A stretch of DNA of 64,000 bases from Rhizobium sp. R635. GTDB taxonomy: Bacteria; Pseudomonadota; Alphaproteobacteria; Rhizobiales; Rhizobiaceae. Shown here in pieces: positions 39,427 through 49,326 of the stretch. The stretch spans positions 338,618 through 402,617 of the forward strand of contig NZ_LOKX01000023.1 of assembly GCF_002211285.1 (NCBI RefSeq), given 5' to 3'. Under the pieces are notes generated by a model. It ran no database searches, was not told the origin of the DNA, and was given only the letters and a program-made list of their open reading frames with translations. Position 1 is the first letter of the stretch, and each line of letters starts with the position of its first letter. The position numbers and the translations under genes were made by a program.

Positions 39427-40305
39427 TCAATCCAGCGGCACGGCGGCAGCGAAGAAATCACCCCAGGGGTCCGATGGCCGGATCTGCAGGCGCTGCGGCA
39501 CGTTGGCGAGCGTGAAGGCCGCTGGACCTGTCACCTCATGCAGTTCACGCCAATCGAGCGGCATCGAAACCGGGGCACCCGGCCGCGCCCGTGTCGAATA
39601 GGCCGCGACCGCCGTGTTGCCGCGGCCGTTGCGGAGATAGTCGATATAGATGTGTCCGCCGCGCTTTGCTTTCGTCGCGGTTGCCAGATACTTCTCCGGC
39701 GCGTCGGCCGCCATGCTCTCGGCAAGCGAATGGGCGAAATCCTTCACCTCGGTCCAGCCGGCCTTCGGCGCAAGCGGTGTCACCACATGCAGCCCCTTGC
39801 CGCCTGAGGTCTTGACGAAGGCGGCAAGACCGCGTGCTTCCAGCCGCGCCTTCACGTCAAGCGCAGCCGCGGTCACCGCATCCCAGGCGACATCCTCACC
39901 GGGATCGAGGTCCATGGTGATCATATCGGGTTTTTCCCAATGGTCTGTTGTCGTGCCCCAGGGATGGATTTCCAGCACGGCCGATTGCACCAGCGCCACC
40001 AGCCCGTCGAAATCGGCAATGCGCAGCAGCTTTTCGCCATCCGCATCCTGGGGATCGGCGATCTCCTCGATATGGGCATTCATGCCCTTCCAGGCATGTT
40101 TCTGGAAAAACCGCTGGTGGCTTTTGATCCCGTCCGGCAGACGCAGCAGCGCCAGGGGCCGATTGACGAGATAAGGCGCCATGAAGCGCCAGACCTCGGC
40201 GTAATAATCCGCCAGCCCCTGCTTGGTCACGCCTTCGTCCGGCCAGTAGAGCCGGTCGGGGTGGGTCAGCGATACATCTGATCTCTGCGAATTGCTCGGG
40301 CTCAT
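39427..40305 (-). CDS. Stand-alone LigD-type DNA polymerase/primase domain protein
   Basis: A 292-aa archaeo-eukaryotic primase-type polymerase of the LigD PolDom group, without ligase or nuclease domains. Active-site residues are Asp132 and Asp134 in MDLDPG, His173 in SGGKGLHVV, and Asp222 in IYIDYLRN. LigD PolDoms fill and extend DNA ends in bacterial end joining, preferring ribonucleotides. The ATG overlaps the topoisomerase IB stop by 4 bases. No Ku or ligase gene is in the window; it could work with those elsewhere. Confidence 0.92.
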   Translation of the reverse strand: MSPSNSQRSDVSLTHPDRLYWPDEGVTKQGLADYYAEVWRFMAPYLVNRPLALLRLPDGIKSHQRFFQKHAWKGMNAHIEEIADPQDADGEKLLRIADFDGLVALVQSAVLEIHPWGTTTDHWEKPDMITMDLDPGEDVAWDAVTAAALDVKARLEARGLAAFVKTSGGKGLHVVTPLAPKAGWTEVKDFAHSLAESMAADAPEKYLATATKAKRGGHIYIDYLRNGRGNTAVAAYSTRARPGAPVSMPLDWRELHEVTGPAAFTLANVPQRLQIRPSDPWGDFFAAAVPLD

Positions 40306-41309
40306 CCTTCGATCTCGCGTGTCAGGAAATCAAGTAGCCTGTTTTCCCCCGCGCGCAAGCCGCGCAACGGCTCGCCGCCATCCTCGGGAAGCGAATGGTC
40401 GTTGCCGGCAAGCGCGATGATCGCGGGATGGATATAGCTCGAGCGCGAGATCGCCGGCGTGTTGTGCAGCGCCTCGGCCGCCGCCTCCGACATTTCCTTC
40501 ACCGTCGGCCGGCCGCCTCCCATGATCTTTTCGCGCGCCGCACCGAAAGCCGCCAGCGAGCCGGCCCAGGTGCGGAAGGTTTTCGCCGAAATGGGGATGT
40601 CCGATATCTCGGCGAGGTAAGCGTTCAGCCGGCCGGAATCGACCGGTTTCAACGCTCCGCTCTCGTCCTTCCAGACGAAAAGCTGACGGCCGGGCAGATC
40701 CGCTATCTCCTCCAGGATCTTCTGGAGCCTGGGATGCCTGAGGCTGCGCTGGACGCGCTTGCCGCCCTTGGCGCGGAACTTCAGCTCGATCTGCCCGTCG
40801 ACGATCTTCAGGTGCCGCTTGAGCAAGGTCGTCGCGCCATAGGTGCCGTTTTCCCGGACATAGGCCTGGTTGCCAACACGCAAGTGCGCCTCGTCGAGCA
40901 GCGTCGTCAAAGCCGCAAGCACGCCGTTGATATCCTCCGCGCCGGTATCGAGATGGCGCAGCACCGTGCGGCGTATCTTCGGCAGCGCCCAGCCGAATTC
41001 GATCAGCTGGTGGAATTTCCCGGCGCTGCGGAAGGACTGCCAGTCCTTGTGATAGCGATATTGCTTGCGCCCGCGCGCATCGAAACCCGTCGCCTGCAGA
41101 TGGCCATTCTCGTAAAGGCAGATCCAGACATTCTCATAGGCCGGCGGCAGGCCGAGCGCGCCGATGCGCGCCCGCTGCAATTCGTCGGCAAGCGTCGTGC
41201 CGTCTGGCATCACATAGCTGAAGCCCTTGCCCTTCCTGCGCCGGCGGATGCCGGGTTCGGTATCGCTGACATAGACAAGGCCAAGATCGGTGATCGCTTC
41301 GGCATTCAT
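40302..41309 (-). CDS. DNA topoisomerase IB
   Basis: A 335-aa bacterial/poxvirus-type topoisomerase IB that relaxes supercoils through a 3'-phosphotyrosine. Marks are RVGNQAYVRENGTYGATTLL, KTFRTWAGS with a catalytic arginine, and the nucleophile Tyr292 in SRSSYIHP. Catalytic Lys/Arg positions appear kept. It lies 15 bp after glgX and overlaps the LigD-polymerase gene by 4 bases, implying joint translation of the two DNA enzymes. Confidence 0.94.
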   Translation of the reverse strand: MNAEAITDLGLVYVSDTEPGIRRRRKGKGFSYVMPDGTTLADELQRARIGALGLPPAYENVWICLYENGHLQATGFDARGRKQYRYHKDWQSFRSAGKFHQLIEFGWALPKIRRTVLRHLDTGAEDINGVLAALTTLLDEAHLRVGNQAYVRENGTYGATTLLKRHLKIVDGQIELKFRAKGGKRVQRSLRHPRLQKILEEIADLPGRQLFVWKDESGALKPVDSGRLNAYLAEISDIPISAKTFRTWAGSLAAFGAAREKIMGGGRPTVKEMSEAAAEALHNTPAISRSSYIHPAIIALAGNDHSLPEDGGEPLRGLRAGENRLLDFLTREIEG

Positions 41310-41324
41310 GCTTCGGGCAACCTG

Positions 41325-43481
41325 CTATTTGCCGCGCCGGCCGAACTGGAACCACCGGCGGCGCTGGGCCTTGGTCGCGCCCTCCGGCGGCTGGGTCTGC
41401 CCTGTCGGCGCAAAGACGGCCGCGCTCTGGGTATAAACGATGACCGGGTTGTCCTGATCGTGCACCTCGAAGGCGCCGGTCTCCGCTCCCGTGTCGAGAA
41501 CCCGCGACCATTGCGTCAGCCCGTTCACCTCGGGCAGGTGGACTTCGCAATCGCCGCCGGCGTTGAAGACGAGAAAGAGATCGTCCATCGTCTCGGTGTC
41601 GAGCGCATGCACGCTCTTGGAGAGGTAGACGCCGAGCACCTGCAATCCGTCGTCGTTCCAGGCGCCGTCATCCATGAAACTGCCGTCCGGCTTGTACCAG
41701 GCGATCTCGATGCGGCCGTCGTCACTGGTTTCGCCGGTCAGGAACCGCTCCTGCCGCAGGACGGGATGGGCTTTGCGGAAGGCGACGGCCTGCCGGCAGA
41801 AATCGAGGAAGGGATCGTCGAGCCCTTCCCAGCCCGTCCAGCCGATCTCGTTGTCCTGGCAATAGGCGTTGTTGTTGCCGCCCTGGCTGTTGCCGAGTTC
41901 GTCGCCGGCCAGGATCATCGGCACACCCTGGGACAGCATCAGCGTCGCCATCATGTTGCGGCGGCGGCGCGCCCGCGCCGCGTTGATGTCGGCATTATCG
42001 GTGGCGCCTTCGGCGCCCATATTGTCGGAATGATTGTCCGAATGGCCGTCCCTGTTGTCCTCGCCGTTCGCCTCGTTGTGCTTGCCGTCGAAGGAGACCG
42101 TGTCCATCAGCGTGAAACCGTCATGGGCCGACAGGAGATTGATCGAGGAGGTCGCGCCCCGGTCCGAATGGTTGAATTGCAACGCCGAGCCGGTGACGCG
42201 CGCCGCAAGCTCCGACACCATGCCGCCGTCGCCCTTCCAGAAACGGCGCACGTCGTCGCGGAACTTGTCGTTCCACTCGCGGAAAGGGTGCGGGAAACCA
42301 CCGACCTGATAGCCACCCTCGCCGATATCCCAGGGTTCGGCGATCAGCTTGACGCCAGCAAGGATCGGATCCTGACGAATGGCGCCGAAAAATAGTCCCT
42401 GACGGTCGAACTCCAGATCCTGCCGCCCGAGCGTGCTGGCGAGATCGAAACGGAAGCCGTCGATATGCATGACGCCGACCCAGTAACGCAGGCTGTCGAG
42501 CACCATGCGCATCACCATGGGATTGGCGACATTCAGAGTGTTGCCGGTGCCCGTCGTATCGAAGGTATGGCGCGGATCGTCGGGAGAGAGGATGTAATAG
42601 CTCGCATTGTCGAGCCCGCGGAAGGAGAGCGTCGGCCCTTTCTCGCTGCCCTCGGCCGTGTGATTGTAGACCACGTCCATGATCACCTCGATGCCGGCGG
42701 CATGGAACTTCTTCACCATTGTCTTGATTTCGGTGATCTTGTCGCTGGACATGTAGCGCGATTGCGGCGCGAAGAAACCGAGCGTCTGGTAGCCCCAATA
42801 ATTGCTGAGGTTCATTTCCGAGAGATAACGATCGTCGAGGAAATACTGGATCGGCAGAAGCTCTATCGCGGACACGCCGAGCTTCACGAGATGATCTATG
42901 ATCGGATCGCTGCACATGCCGAGAAAGGTACCGCGCAGCCGGTCCGGCACTTTCGGATGCGTCATCGTCAGGCCGCGAACATGCGCCTCATAGATGATGG
43001 TGTCGGGCCAGGGACGGCGGATCGCCTCTTCCCCCGCCCAATCGAAATCCGGGTCCTGCACCACGCTCTTGACCATGAAGGGCGCGCTGTCGCGCTCATC
43101 GAAAGAGAGGTCATCCTCGCCGATCCGATAGCCGAAAAGCGCGTCGTCCCATTGGAGCTGACCGGCTACCTGCTTGGCGTAGGGGTCGAGCAGCAGCTTG
43201 TTGGGATTGAAGCGATGGCCGGCTTGCGGGTCATAGGGGCCATGGGCGCGATAGCCGTAAACCGTGCCGGGGCCGACGCCGGCGATATAGCCGGACCAGA
43301 TGTCGCCCTCGCGCTTCGGCAGCGGCATACGGGCAATCTCATCCTTGCCGTCAGGCGAGAAAAGACAAAGTTCTATCTGTTCCGCATGGGCCGAAAAAAC
43401 GGCGAAATGGGTACCTGAACCAATATATTCCGCCCCGAGCTCCGGTTTGAGGAAGTCGAGTTCCGAAAATGAAAAGCTCAT
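41325..43481 (-). CDS. glgX: Glycogen debranching enzyme GlgX
   Basis: A 718-aa GH13 isoamylase-type enzyme that hydrolyses alpha-1,6 branches of glycogen after phosphorylase action. An N-terminal CBM48 domain is followed by the GH13 barrel with DVVYNHTAEG, HIDGFRFDLAS (nucleophile Asp), LIAEPWDIG (acid Glu) and LLSAHDGFTL. The ATG at 43481 gives the standard start MSFSFSELDF; 67 upstream in-frame codons have no homology. It is followed on the same strand by topIB. No other glycogen gene is in the window. Confidence 0.94.
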   Translation of the reverse strand: MSFSFSELDFLKPELGAEYIGSGTHFAVFSAHAEQIELCLFSPDGKDEIARMPLPKREGDIWSGYIAGVGPGTVYGYRAHGPYDPQAGHRFNPNKLLLDPYAKQVAGQLQWDDALFGYRIGEDDLSFDERDSAPFMVKSVVQDPDFDWAGEEAIRRPWPDTIIYEAHVRGLTMTHPKVPDRLRGTFLGMCSDPIIDHLVKLGVSAIELLPIQYFLDDRYLSEMNLSNYWGYQTLGFFAPQSRYMSSDKITEIKTMVKKFHAAGIEVIMDVVYNHTAEGSEKGPTLSFRGLDNASYYILSPDDPRHTFDTTGTGNTLNVANPMVMRMVLDSLRYWVGVMHIDGFRFDLASTLGRQDLEFDRQGLFFGAIRQDPILAGVKLIAEPWDIGEGGYQVGGFPHPFREWNDKFRDDVRRFWKGDGGMVSELAARVTGSALQFNHSDRGATSSINLLSAHDGFTLMDTVSFDGKHNEANGEDNRDGHSDNHSDNMGAEGATDNADINAARARRRRNMMATLMLSQGVPMILAGDELGNSQGGNNNAYCQDNEIGWTGWEGLDDPFLDFCRQAVAFRKAHPVLRQERFLTGETSDDGRIEIAWYKPDGSFMDDGAWNDDGLQVLGVYLSKSVHALDTETMDDLFLVFNAGGDCEVHLPEVNGLTQWSRVLDTGAETGAFEVHDQDNPVIVYTQSAAVFAPTGQTQPPEGATKAQRRRWFQFGRRGK

Positions 43482-43585
43482 GGCGCCCCGCTTGAAGACT
43501 TGATCAAGCAGGAAACGTGAAGGCGCTTCGAAAGTTCCGTCATCCCCGGGGCAAAAGGACATGACGCCCGTCCCCGAGGACGATC

Positions 43586-44380
43586 TTACGGCATCAGCTG
43601 GCCGCCATTGACCTCGATGATCTGACCGGTGATGTAGCCCGACAGCGTCGGCGAGGCGAGGAAGAGATAGGCGCCGACGCAATCCTCCGACGAGCCGACG
43701 AAACCCATCGGGATCGACTTGCGCTGCAGCTCCATCTGCTCGTCATTGGTATAACGCTCATGGAAGGGCGTGGCGATCACACCCGGGGCTACGGCGTTCA
43801 CGCGGATTCTGTCGGCGACGAATTCCTTGGCATGGCCGCGCGTGATCGTCGAGACGAAACCCTTCGACGCCGCATAGAGGATCGCGCCATTGCCGCCGCC
43901 GTTGCGGGCAGCGATCGAGGTGGTGTTGATGATGAAGCCGCCCTGCTTCTTCAGCCACGGATGGGCCGCCCGCGTCGCCGCCAGCACAGAGCGGGCATTG
44001 AGATCCATCACCGCGGCATAATGCGCATCGGTATATTCGGCGGTCGGCTTGCGCCCGAGCATGCCGCCGGCATTGTTGATGAGCCCGTCGAGATGACCGA
44101 AGGTTTTCGCCGTCTCCTCGACGACACGCTCCGTCTCGCCTTCCCTCGATACGTCGCCCTGGATCAGATGCACGGTGCCGCCGGCAGCGCGGATCTCCTC
44201 GGCGAGTGCCTCCGCCGGCTCGCGGCTGGCATTGTAATGCACGCCGACCTTGGCCCCTTGAGCCGCAAAGGCGCGGGCAAGCGCCGCCCCGATCCCGGTC
44301 GAGGCGCCGGTAATCAGCACGGCCTTGCCGGCAAGATCCGGCAGCTTGATGGATGCGAGCAATTGAGCAAGTTCTACCAT
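43586..44380 (-). CDS. Short-chain dehydrogenase/reductase
   Basis: A 264-aa classical SDR: cofactor motif GASTGIGAALA, NNAGG, catalytic Ser/Tyr/Lys in NTTSIAA and ILYAASKGF, and a C-terminal GYITGQIIEVNGGQLM. The HYNASREPAEALAEE segment suggests NADP preference. The substrate is unknown; many such proteins are 3-oxoacyl-ACP reductase-like. Monocistronic, about 100 bp upstream of glgX on the same strand. Confidence 0.9.
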   Translation of the reverse strand: MVELAQLLASIKLPDLAGKAVLITGASTGIGAALARAFAAQGAKVGVHYNASREPAEALAEEIRAAGGTVHLIQGDVSREGETERVVEETAKTFGHLDGLINNAGGMLGRKPTAEYTDAHYAAVMDLNARSVLAATRAAHPWLKKQGGFIINTTSIAARNGGGNGAILYAASKGFVSTITRGHAKEFVADRIRVNAVAPGVIATPFHERYTNDEQMELQRKSIPMGFVGSSEDCVGAYLFLASPTLSGYITGQIIEVNGGQLMP

Positions 44381-44527
44381 GGCTAGGATAGCCTCCCAAA
44401 ATCACGGACATAGGTGATGAAACAGACAGGGGAAGTCTATCAGGGGGAATCGGCGATGGGCAATGCACGAAAGCGGGAGATCTGCGTCGTGGGGGAATGC
44501 TGATGGCTGGCCAGTTCGGAGCAACCG

Positions 44528-44660
44528 AAGACCCCTCCCCACAAGGGGGAGGGCTTAACTTGCCGCACCCGCATTCCAAATCTTTGGCGTTTCGGAAGGA
44601 GCGAGACGGTGCTCCAGGTTAACCCCTCCCCCTTGTGGGGAGGGGTTGGGGAGGGGTCTT
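44528..44660. repeat. Palindromic intergenic element with GACCCCTCCCC arms
   Basis: A 133-bp inverted repeat. The left arm (from 44528) carries AAGACCCCTCCCCACAAGG and the right arm its complement, with an extra duplicated CCCCTCCCCA-type block, so the arms differ in length. Another common rhizobial intergenic palindrome. It lies between the SDR and MFS genes, both on the minus strand, and could end the MFS transcript. Confidence 0.8.
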
Positions 44661-44704
44661 TCTTGAGGCTTGGTCAGGTAGAGCTCGTTGACTAGAGAAC
44701 CTCC

Positions 44705-45919
44705 TCACAAAGGCACGCCGAGAGCCGGCTGTGGTTTCTGACGAGCAAGAGGCGGAAAGGCCAGCGCGATCGCAGCGGCCCCGAGTCCGACCATGGCCGA
44801 ACCGATGAACAGCCAGGAATAATTGGCGAAAGTATCGAATATCCAGCCGCCGATCAGAGGCCCGAAGGCCATGCCGAGGCTGGAGAGCATCGTCGCCGCG
44901 CCCAGGACGGTGCCGATGATGCGCTGGCCGAAATATTCGCGCGCCAGCACCGCATAGAGCGGCATCACGCCGCCATAGGCGCTGCCGAAGATAATGGCGA
45001 GCGCATAGAATTCCCCGAGCCGGCTGACGAAGAGATAGGTCGCGAGAGCGCCCGCCTGCACCAACAGGCCGGCAACCAGGACCGGCTTCACCCCGATCCT
45101 GTCGGCAAGGCTGCCATAGAGCAGCCGGCCGCCAAGGCCCGCGAGGCCTTCGACGCTGTAGATGCTGACGGCCGCCATCGGGGCGACGCCGCAGATCGTC
45201 GCATAGCTCACCATATGGAAGATCGGGCCGGAATGGGCCGCGCAGCAGGCAAAGAAGGTGAGGCCGAGCACGATGAATTGCGGCGACCGGAAGACTTTCG
45301 ACAGCTGTGGCCGGGCGCCTTCCGCCGAGAAATCCGTACCCGCATCCACCGCGTCCGCAGGCGGACGCCTGACCAGCAGGGCGGCCGGCAGGAGCAGCGC
45401 CCAGGCCGCAACACCGATGATCAGCATGGCGGGGCGCCATTCATAGGCTGAGATCAGCCAGCGCGCGAAAGGCGAGATCGTCATCGGCGCGACCCCCATG
45501 CCGGCGGAGACGAGCGACACCGCAAGACCGCGGTTCTCGTCGAACCAGGCCGTGGTCGCCGCGATCATCGGCGCGAAGAAAGCGCTGGCGGCCAGGCCGA
45601 CGAGGATGCCGTAGGTGAGCTGAAACTGCATCAGCGTCTCGGCGCGGCTTGCGAGCACCAGCGCCACGCCGAGCAGCACGTAGCCGATCAGCACGACGGG
45701 GCGCGGGCCGAAGCGGTCGCTGGCCGCACCCCAGAGGAAACCGCCGAAACCCATGACGATGAAATTCAGCGTCATCGCGCTGGCGATGCCGACATGCGAC
45801 CAGCCGGTCGCGGTGGCGATCGGCTCCTGGAAGATCGCCAGCGAGAACATCGCGCCGATGGCTACGCACGACATCAAGGCGCCTACGGCGACGATGACCC
45901 AACGATAGGAAACACTCAT
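44705..45919 (-). CDS. Major facilitator superfamily transporter
   Basis: A 404-aa, 12-span MFS protein of the monocarboxylate/oxalate-formate-like group. The loop motif GAASDRFGPRPVVLIG between helices 2 and 3 and the second copy GSLADRIGVKPVLVAG are clear, with DENRGLAVSLVSAGMGVAP in helix 5. Substrate unknown, probably an organic anion. The ATG at 45919 follows GGAGGT; a 21-codon upstream extension is rejected. Confidence 0.9.
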   Translation of the reverse strand: MSVSYRWVIVAVGALMSCVAIGAMFSLAIFQEPIATATGWSHVGIASAMTLNFIVMGFGGFLWGAASDRFGPRPVVLIGYVLLGVALVLASRAETLMQFQLTYGILVGLAASAFFAPMIAATTAWFDENRGLAVSLVSAGMGVAPMTISPFARWLISAYEWRPAMLIIGVAAWALLLPAALLVRRPPADAVDAGTDFSAEGARPQLSKVFRSPQFIVLGLTFFACCAAHSGPIFHMVSYATICGVAPMAAVSIYSVEGLAGLGGRLLYGSLADRIGVKPVLVAGLLVQAGALATYLFVSRLGEFYALAIIFGSAYGGVMPLYAVLAREYFGQRIIGTVLGAATMLSSLGMAFGPLIGGWIFDTFANYSWLFIGSAMVGLGAAAIALAFPPLARQKPQPALGVPL

Positions 45920-46054
45920 GGCTTCGTACCTCCATGCCGACAGAGTGATCGCGACGCATGCGGCCGGTCCACTGCACTCCACGCCTCGCGATCTAAAGAC
46001 GTCCGGGCGGCTGCGAATTCGACAGCGCCCTCAGATTTTTTTCTGCCGCGTCGC

Positions 46055-46537
46055 CTAGAGAGTCCGGAACATCACCAGTGCGTCGACATAGCCCTCGGTG
46101 GGATGAAGGAAGGCGCCGGGAAGACGGCCGACGATCTCGAAGCCGAGCGATTGCCACAGCGCGACGGCGCGGCGGTTGCTGCTGATGACGAAATTGAACT
46201 GCATGGCGCGAAAGCCCCGCAAGCGTGCATGCTCCAGGGAATGTTCATGCATGCGGCGGGCAACGCCCCGGCCGCCCGCGGCGGGATCGGTCATATATCC
46301 GCAGTTGCAGACATGCCGCCCGCCGCCGGCCTGATTGGCCTTGATGTAATAGGTGCCGAGGATGTCGCCATCCTCTTCCGCGACGAAAGTCTCGCGGTCC
46401 GGCCCCATCCAATAGGCGAGCGCATCCGCTTCCGTGAGATCGCGATCGAGCGCATAGGTCTCGCCGGCGCGGATCGTCGGGCCGATGATCCTCCAGATCG
46501 CATCTCGATCATCATTGTTTGCGGGCCGGATCAGCAT
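46055..46537 (-). CDS. GNAT-family N-acetyltransferase
   Basis: A 160-aa acetyltransferase. The acetyl-CoA loop is in the YMTDPAAGGRGVARRMHEHS segment, followed by NFVISSNRRAVALWQSLGFE, both standard GNAT motifs. Acceptor unknown; antibiotic, amino acid or protein N-terminus are all possible. Lies between the MFS gene and pcaF, 50 bp after pcaF ends. Confidence 0.87.
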   Translation of the reverse strand: MLIRPANNDDRDAIWRIIGPTIRAGETYALDRDLTEADALAYWMGPDRETFVAEEDGDILGTYYIKANQAGGGRHVCNCGYMTDPAAGGRGVARRMHEHSLEHARLRGFRAMQFNFVISSNRRAVALWQSLGFEIVGRLPGAFLHPTEGYVDALVMFRTL

Positions 46538-46586
46538 GCCCGATTTCTACAGAAGCCAGGCACCGGGCGCAACGGTTCAAGCGCCC

Positions 46587-47792
<1,206 letters not shown>

Positions 47793-47802
47793 GGCTTTTC
47801 CT

Positions 47803-48492
47803 TTAGAGTTTCGGAACGACGAGGTCGCCCACCGGCCCGTCGAGATGGAGCGGCGCGCCGGTCATCGCCTGCAATTCCTCCAGCGACATGGCGGCAAGCT
47901 TCTCCCGCAGGACGAAGCGCCCATCGACGATGTCGATGACGGCATGGCTCGTATAGATGCGGGTGATGCAGGCGACGCCGGTCAGCGGAAAGGTGCATTT
48001 CTCCACCAGCTTCGGCTCGCCCGTCTTCGTGACGTGCTCGGTGATGACGCAGACCTGCTTTGCGCCATGCACGAGGTCCATGGCGCCGCCGACGGCCGGC
48101 ACGCCCTTGCTGCCGACCCGCCAATTGGCGAGGTCGCCATTCTGGGCGACCTGATAGGCGCCGAGAATCGCGACGTCGAGATGGCCGCCGCGCACCATGG
48201 CAAAGCTGTCGGCATGGTGGAAGAAGGCCGCGCCGGGCTTCAGCGTCACCGCCTTCTTGCCGGCATTGATCAGATCCCAGTCCTCTTTACCTTCATCAGG
48301 CGGCTCACCGAAATTGAGGATACCGTTTTCGGTGTGGAAGATCGCCTGTCGGCCGGGCGGCTGATAGCGCGCGACCATTTCGGGAAAGCCGATGCCGAGG
48401 TTCACATAGGCGCCGTCGGCAATGTCCTGCGCGGCACGCCAGGCGATCTGCGCATTGGAAAGCTTGATGTCATCCCTGATATCGATGGTCAT
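47803..48492 (-). CDS. pcaJ: 3-oxoadipate CoA-transferase subunit B
   Basis: A 229-aa subunit of the enzyme moving CoA from succinyl-CoA to 3-oxoadipate. It carries the catalytic glutamate in FHTENGILNFG and the LGIGFPEMVARY and GGAMDLVHGAKQV segments. The ATG at 48492 overlaps the pcaI stop by 4 bases (ATGA). pcaF follows after 10 bp. Confidence 0.95.
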   Translation of the reverse strand: MTIDIRDDIKLSNAQIAWRAAQDIADGAYVNLGIGFPEMVARYQPPGRQAIFHTENGILNFGEPPDEGKEDWDLINAGKKAVTLKPGAAFFHHADSFAMVRGGHLDVAILGAYQVAQNGDLANWRVGSKGVPAVGGAMDLVHGAKQVCVITEHVTKTGEPKLVEKCTFPLTGVACITRIYTSHAVIDIVDGRFVLREKLAAMSLEELQAMTGAPLHLDGPVGDLVVPKL

Positions 48493-49196
48493 ACGTAGGC
48501 CACTCCGGCTCGGATGAGCTCTTCTTCCTGCTGGGGATTGGGAACCGTGACGACACGATCGACGAAGATGCCGGGGGTGACGACATACTCGGGATCGATG
48601 CCGCCGGCCGGCACGATGGATGAGACCTGGGCGATGGTCTTGGCTGCCGCCATGCACATCAGCGGATTGAAGTTGCGGCCGGCCTTGTTGTAGGTGAGGT
48701 TGCCGTGGGTATCGCCGACCAAAGCCTTGACGATGGCAAAATCGGCCTTCAGCCAGCGCTCCTGCACATAATGGCGGCCGTCGAATTCGGCGATGACCTT
48801 GCCTTCCGCCAGTTCGGTGCCATAGCCGGTGGGCGTGTAGAAGGCGGGAATGCCGGCGCCGCCGGCGCGGATGCGCTCGGCCAGCGTTCCCTGCGGCACG
48901 AGTTCGAGCTCGATTTCGCCTGCCAGATATTTGTCGGTAAAGGCGCGCGGATCGGACGAACGCGGGAACGAGCAGATCATTTTCCGGACCATCCCGGCAT
49001 CGATCATCGCAGCGATGCCGATGCGCCCGTTGCCGGCGTTGTTGTTGATCACGGTGAGATTCCTAGGCCCCTTGTCGATCAGGGCATGAATCAATTCGAT
49101 CGGCGCACCCGAGCCGCCGAAACCACCGATCATGACGGTCGCTCCGTCCCCGATCTCGGAGACGGCCTCCGCCGTGCTCCCGATTGTCTTGTCCAT
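48489..49196 (-). CDS. pcaI: 3-oxoadipate CoA-transferase subunit A
   Basis: A 235-aa partner of PcaJ with the CoA-binding GGFGGSGAPIELIHALIDKG motif near the N-terminus and AGIPAFYTPTGYGTELAEGK. The ATG at 49196 has a TGAGGAGAT ribosome site; the frame is open 20 codons further upstream into the pcaR promoter region and that part is rejected. First gene of pcaIJF, divergent from pcaR. Confidence 0.95.
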   Translation of the reverse strand: MDKTIGSTAEAVSEIGDGATVMIGGFGGSGAPIELIHALIDKGPRNLTVINNNAGNGRIGIAAMIDAGMVRKMICSFPRSSDPRAFTDKYLAGEIELELVPQGTLAERIRAGGAGIPAFYTPTGYGTELAEGKVIAEFDGRHYVQERWLKADFAIVKALVGDTHGNLTYNKAGRNFNPLMCMAAAKTIAQVSSIVPAGGIDPEYVVTPGIFVDRVVTVPNPQQEEELIRAGVAYV

Positions 49197-49280
49197 ATAG
49201 GATCTCCTCAGCCCGTTCTTGGCGTCAGAAATAAACCGCAGCAGGAACAGCGGCAAGATGTTTGTGCGTTATTTGACATT

Positions 49281-49297
49281 TGTTCGTATATCGCACA
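49281..49297. promoter_or_regulatory. PcaR-box-like palindrome between pcaI and pcaR
   Basis: TGTTCGTATATCGCACA, a pseudo-palindrome with TGTxCG/CGxACA arms. Its core GTTCGTATATCGCAC differs at two central bases from the 15-bp PcaR box GTTCGATAATCGCAC as I recall it from Pseudomonas putida. It lies 30 bp upstream of the pcaR start and about 85 bp from pcaI, suited to autoregulation and activation of pcaIJF. Confidence 0.65.
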
Positions 49298-49326
49298 TTA
49301 TGGATAAAAGACTGGAGACCCGAACC

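Noticed and set aside
40395..42395. A 666-codon plus-strand frame opposite topoisomerase IB and glgX
   Set aside because: Both opposite genes are full length with intact catalytic residues; this frame shows no domain.
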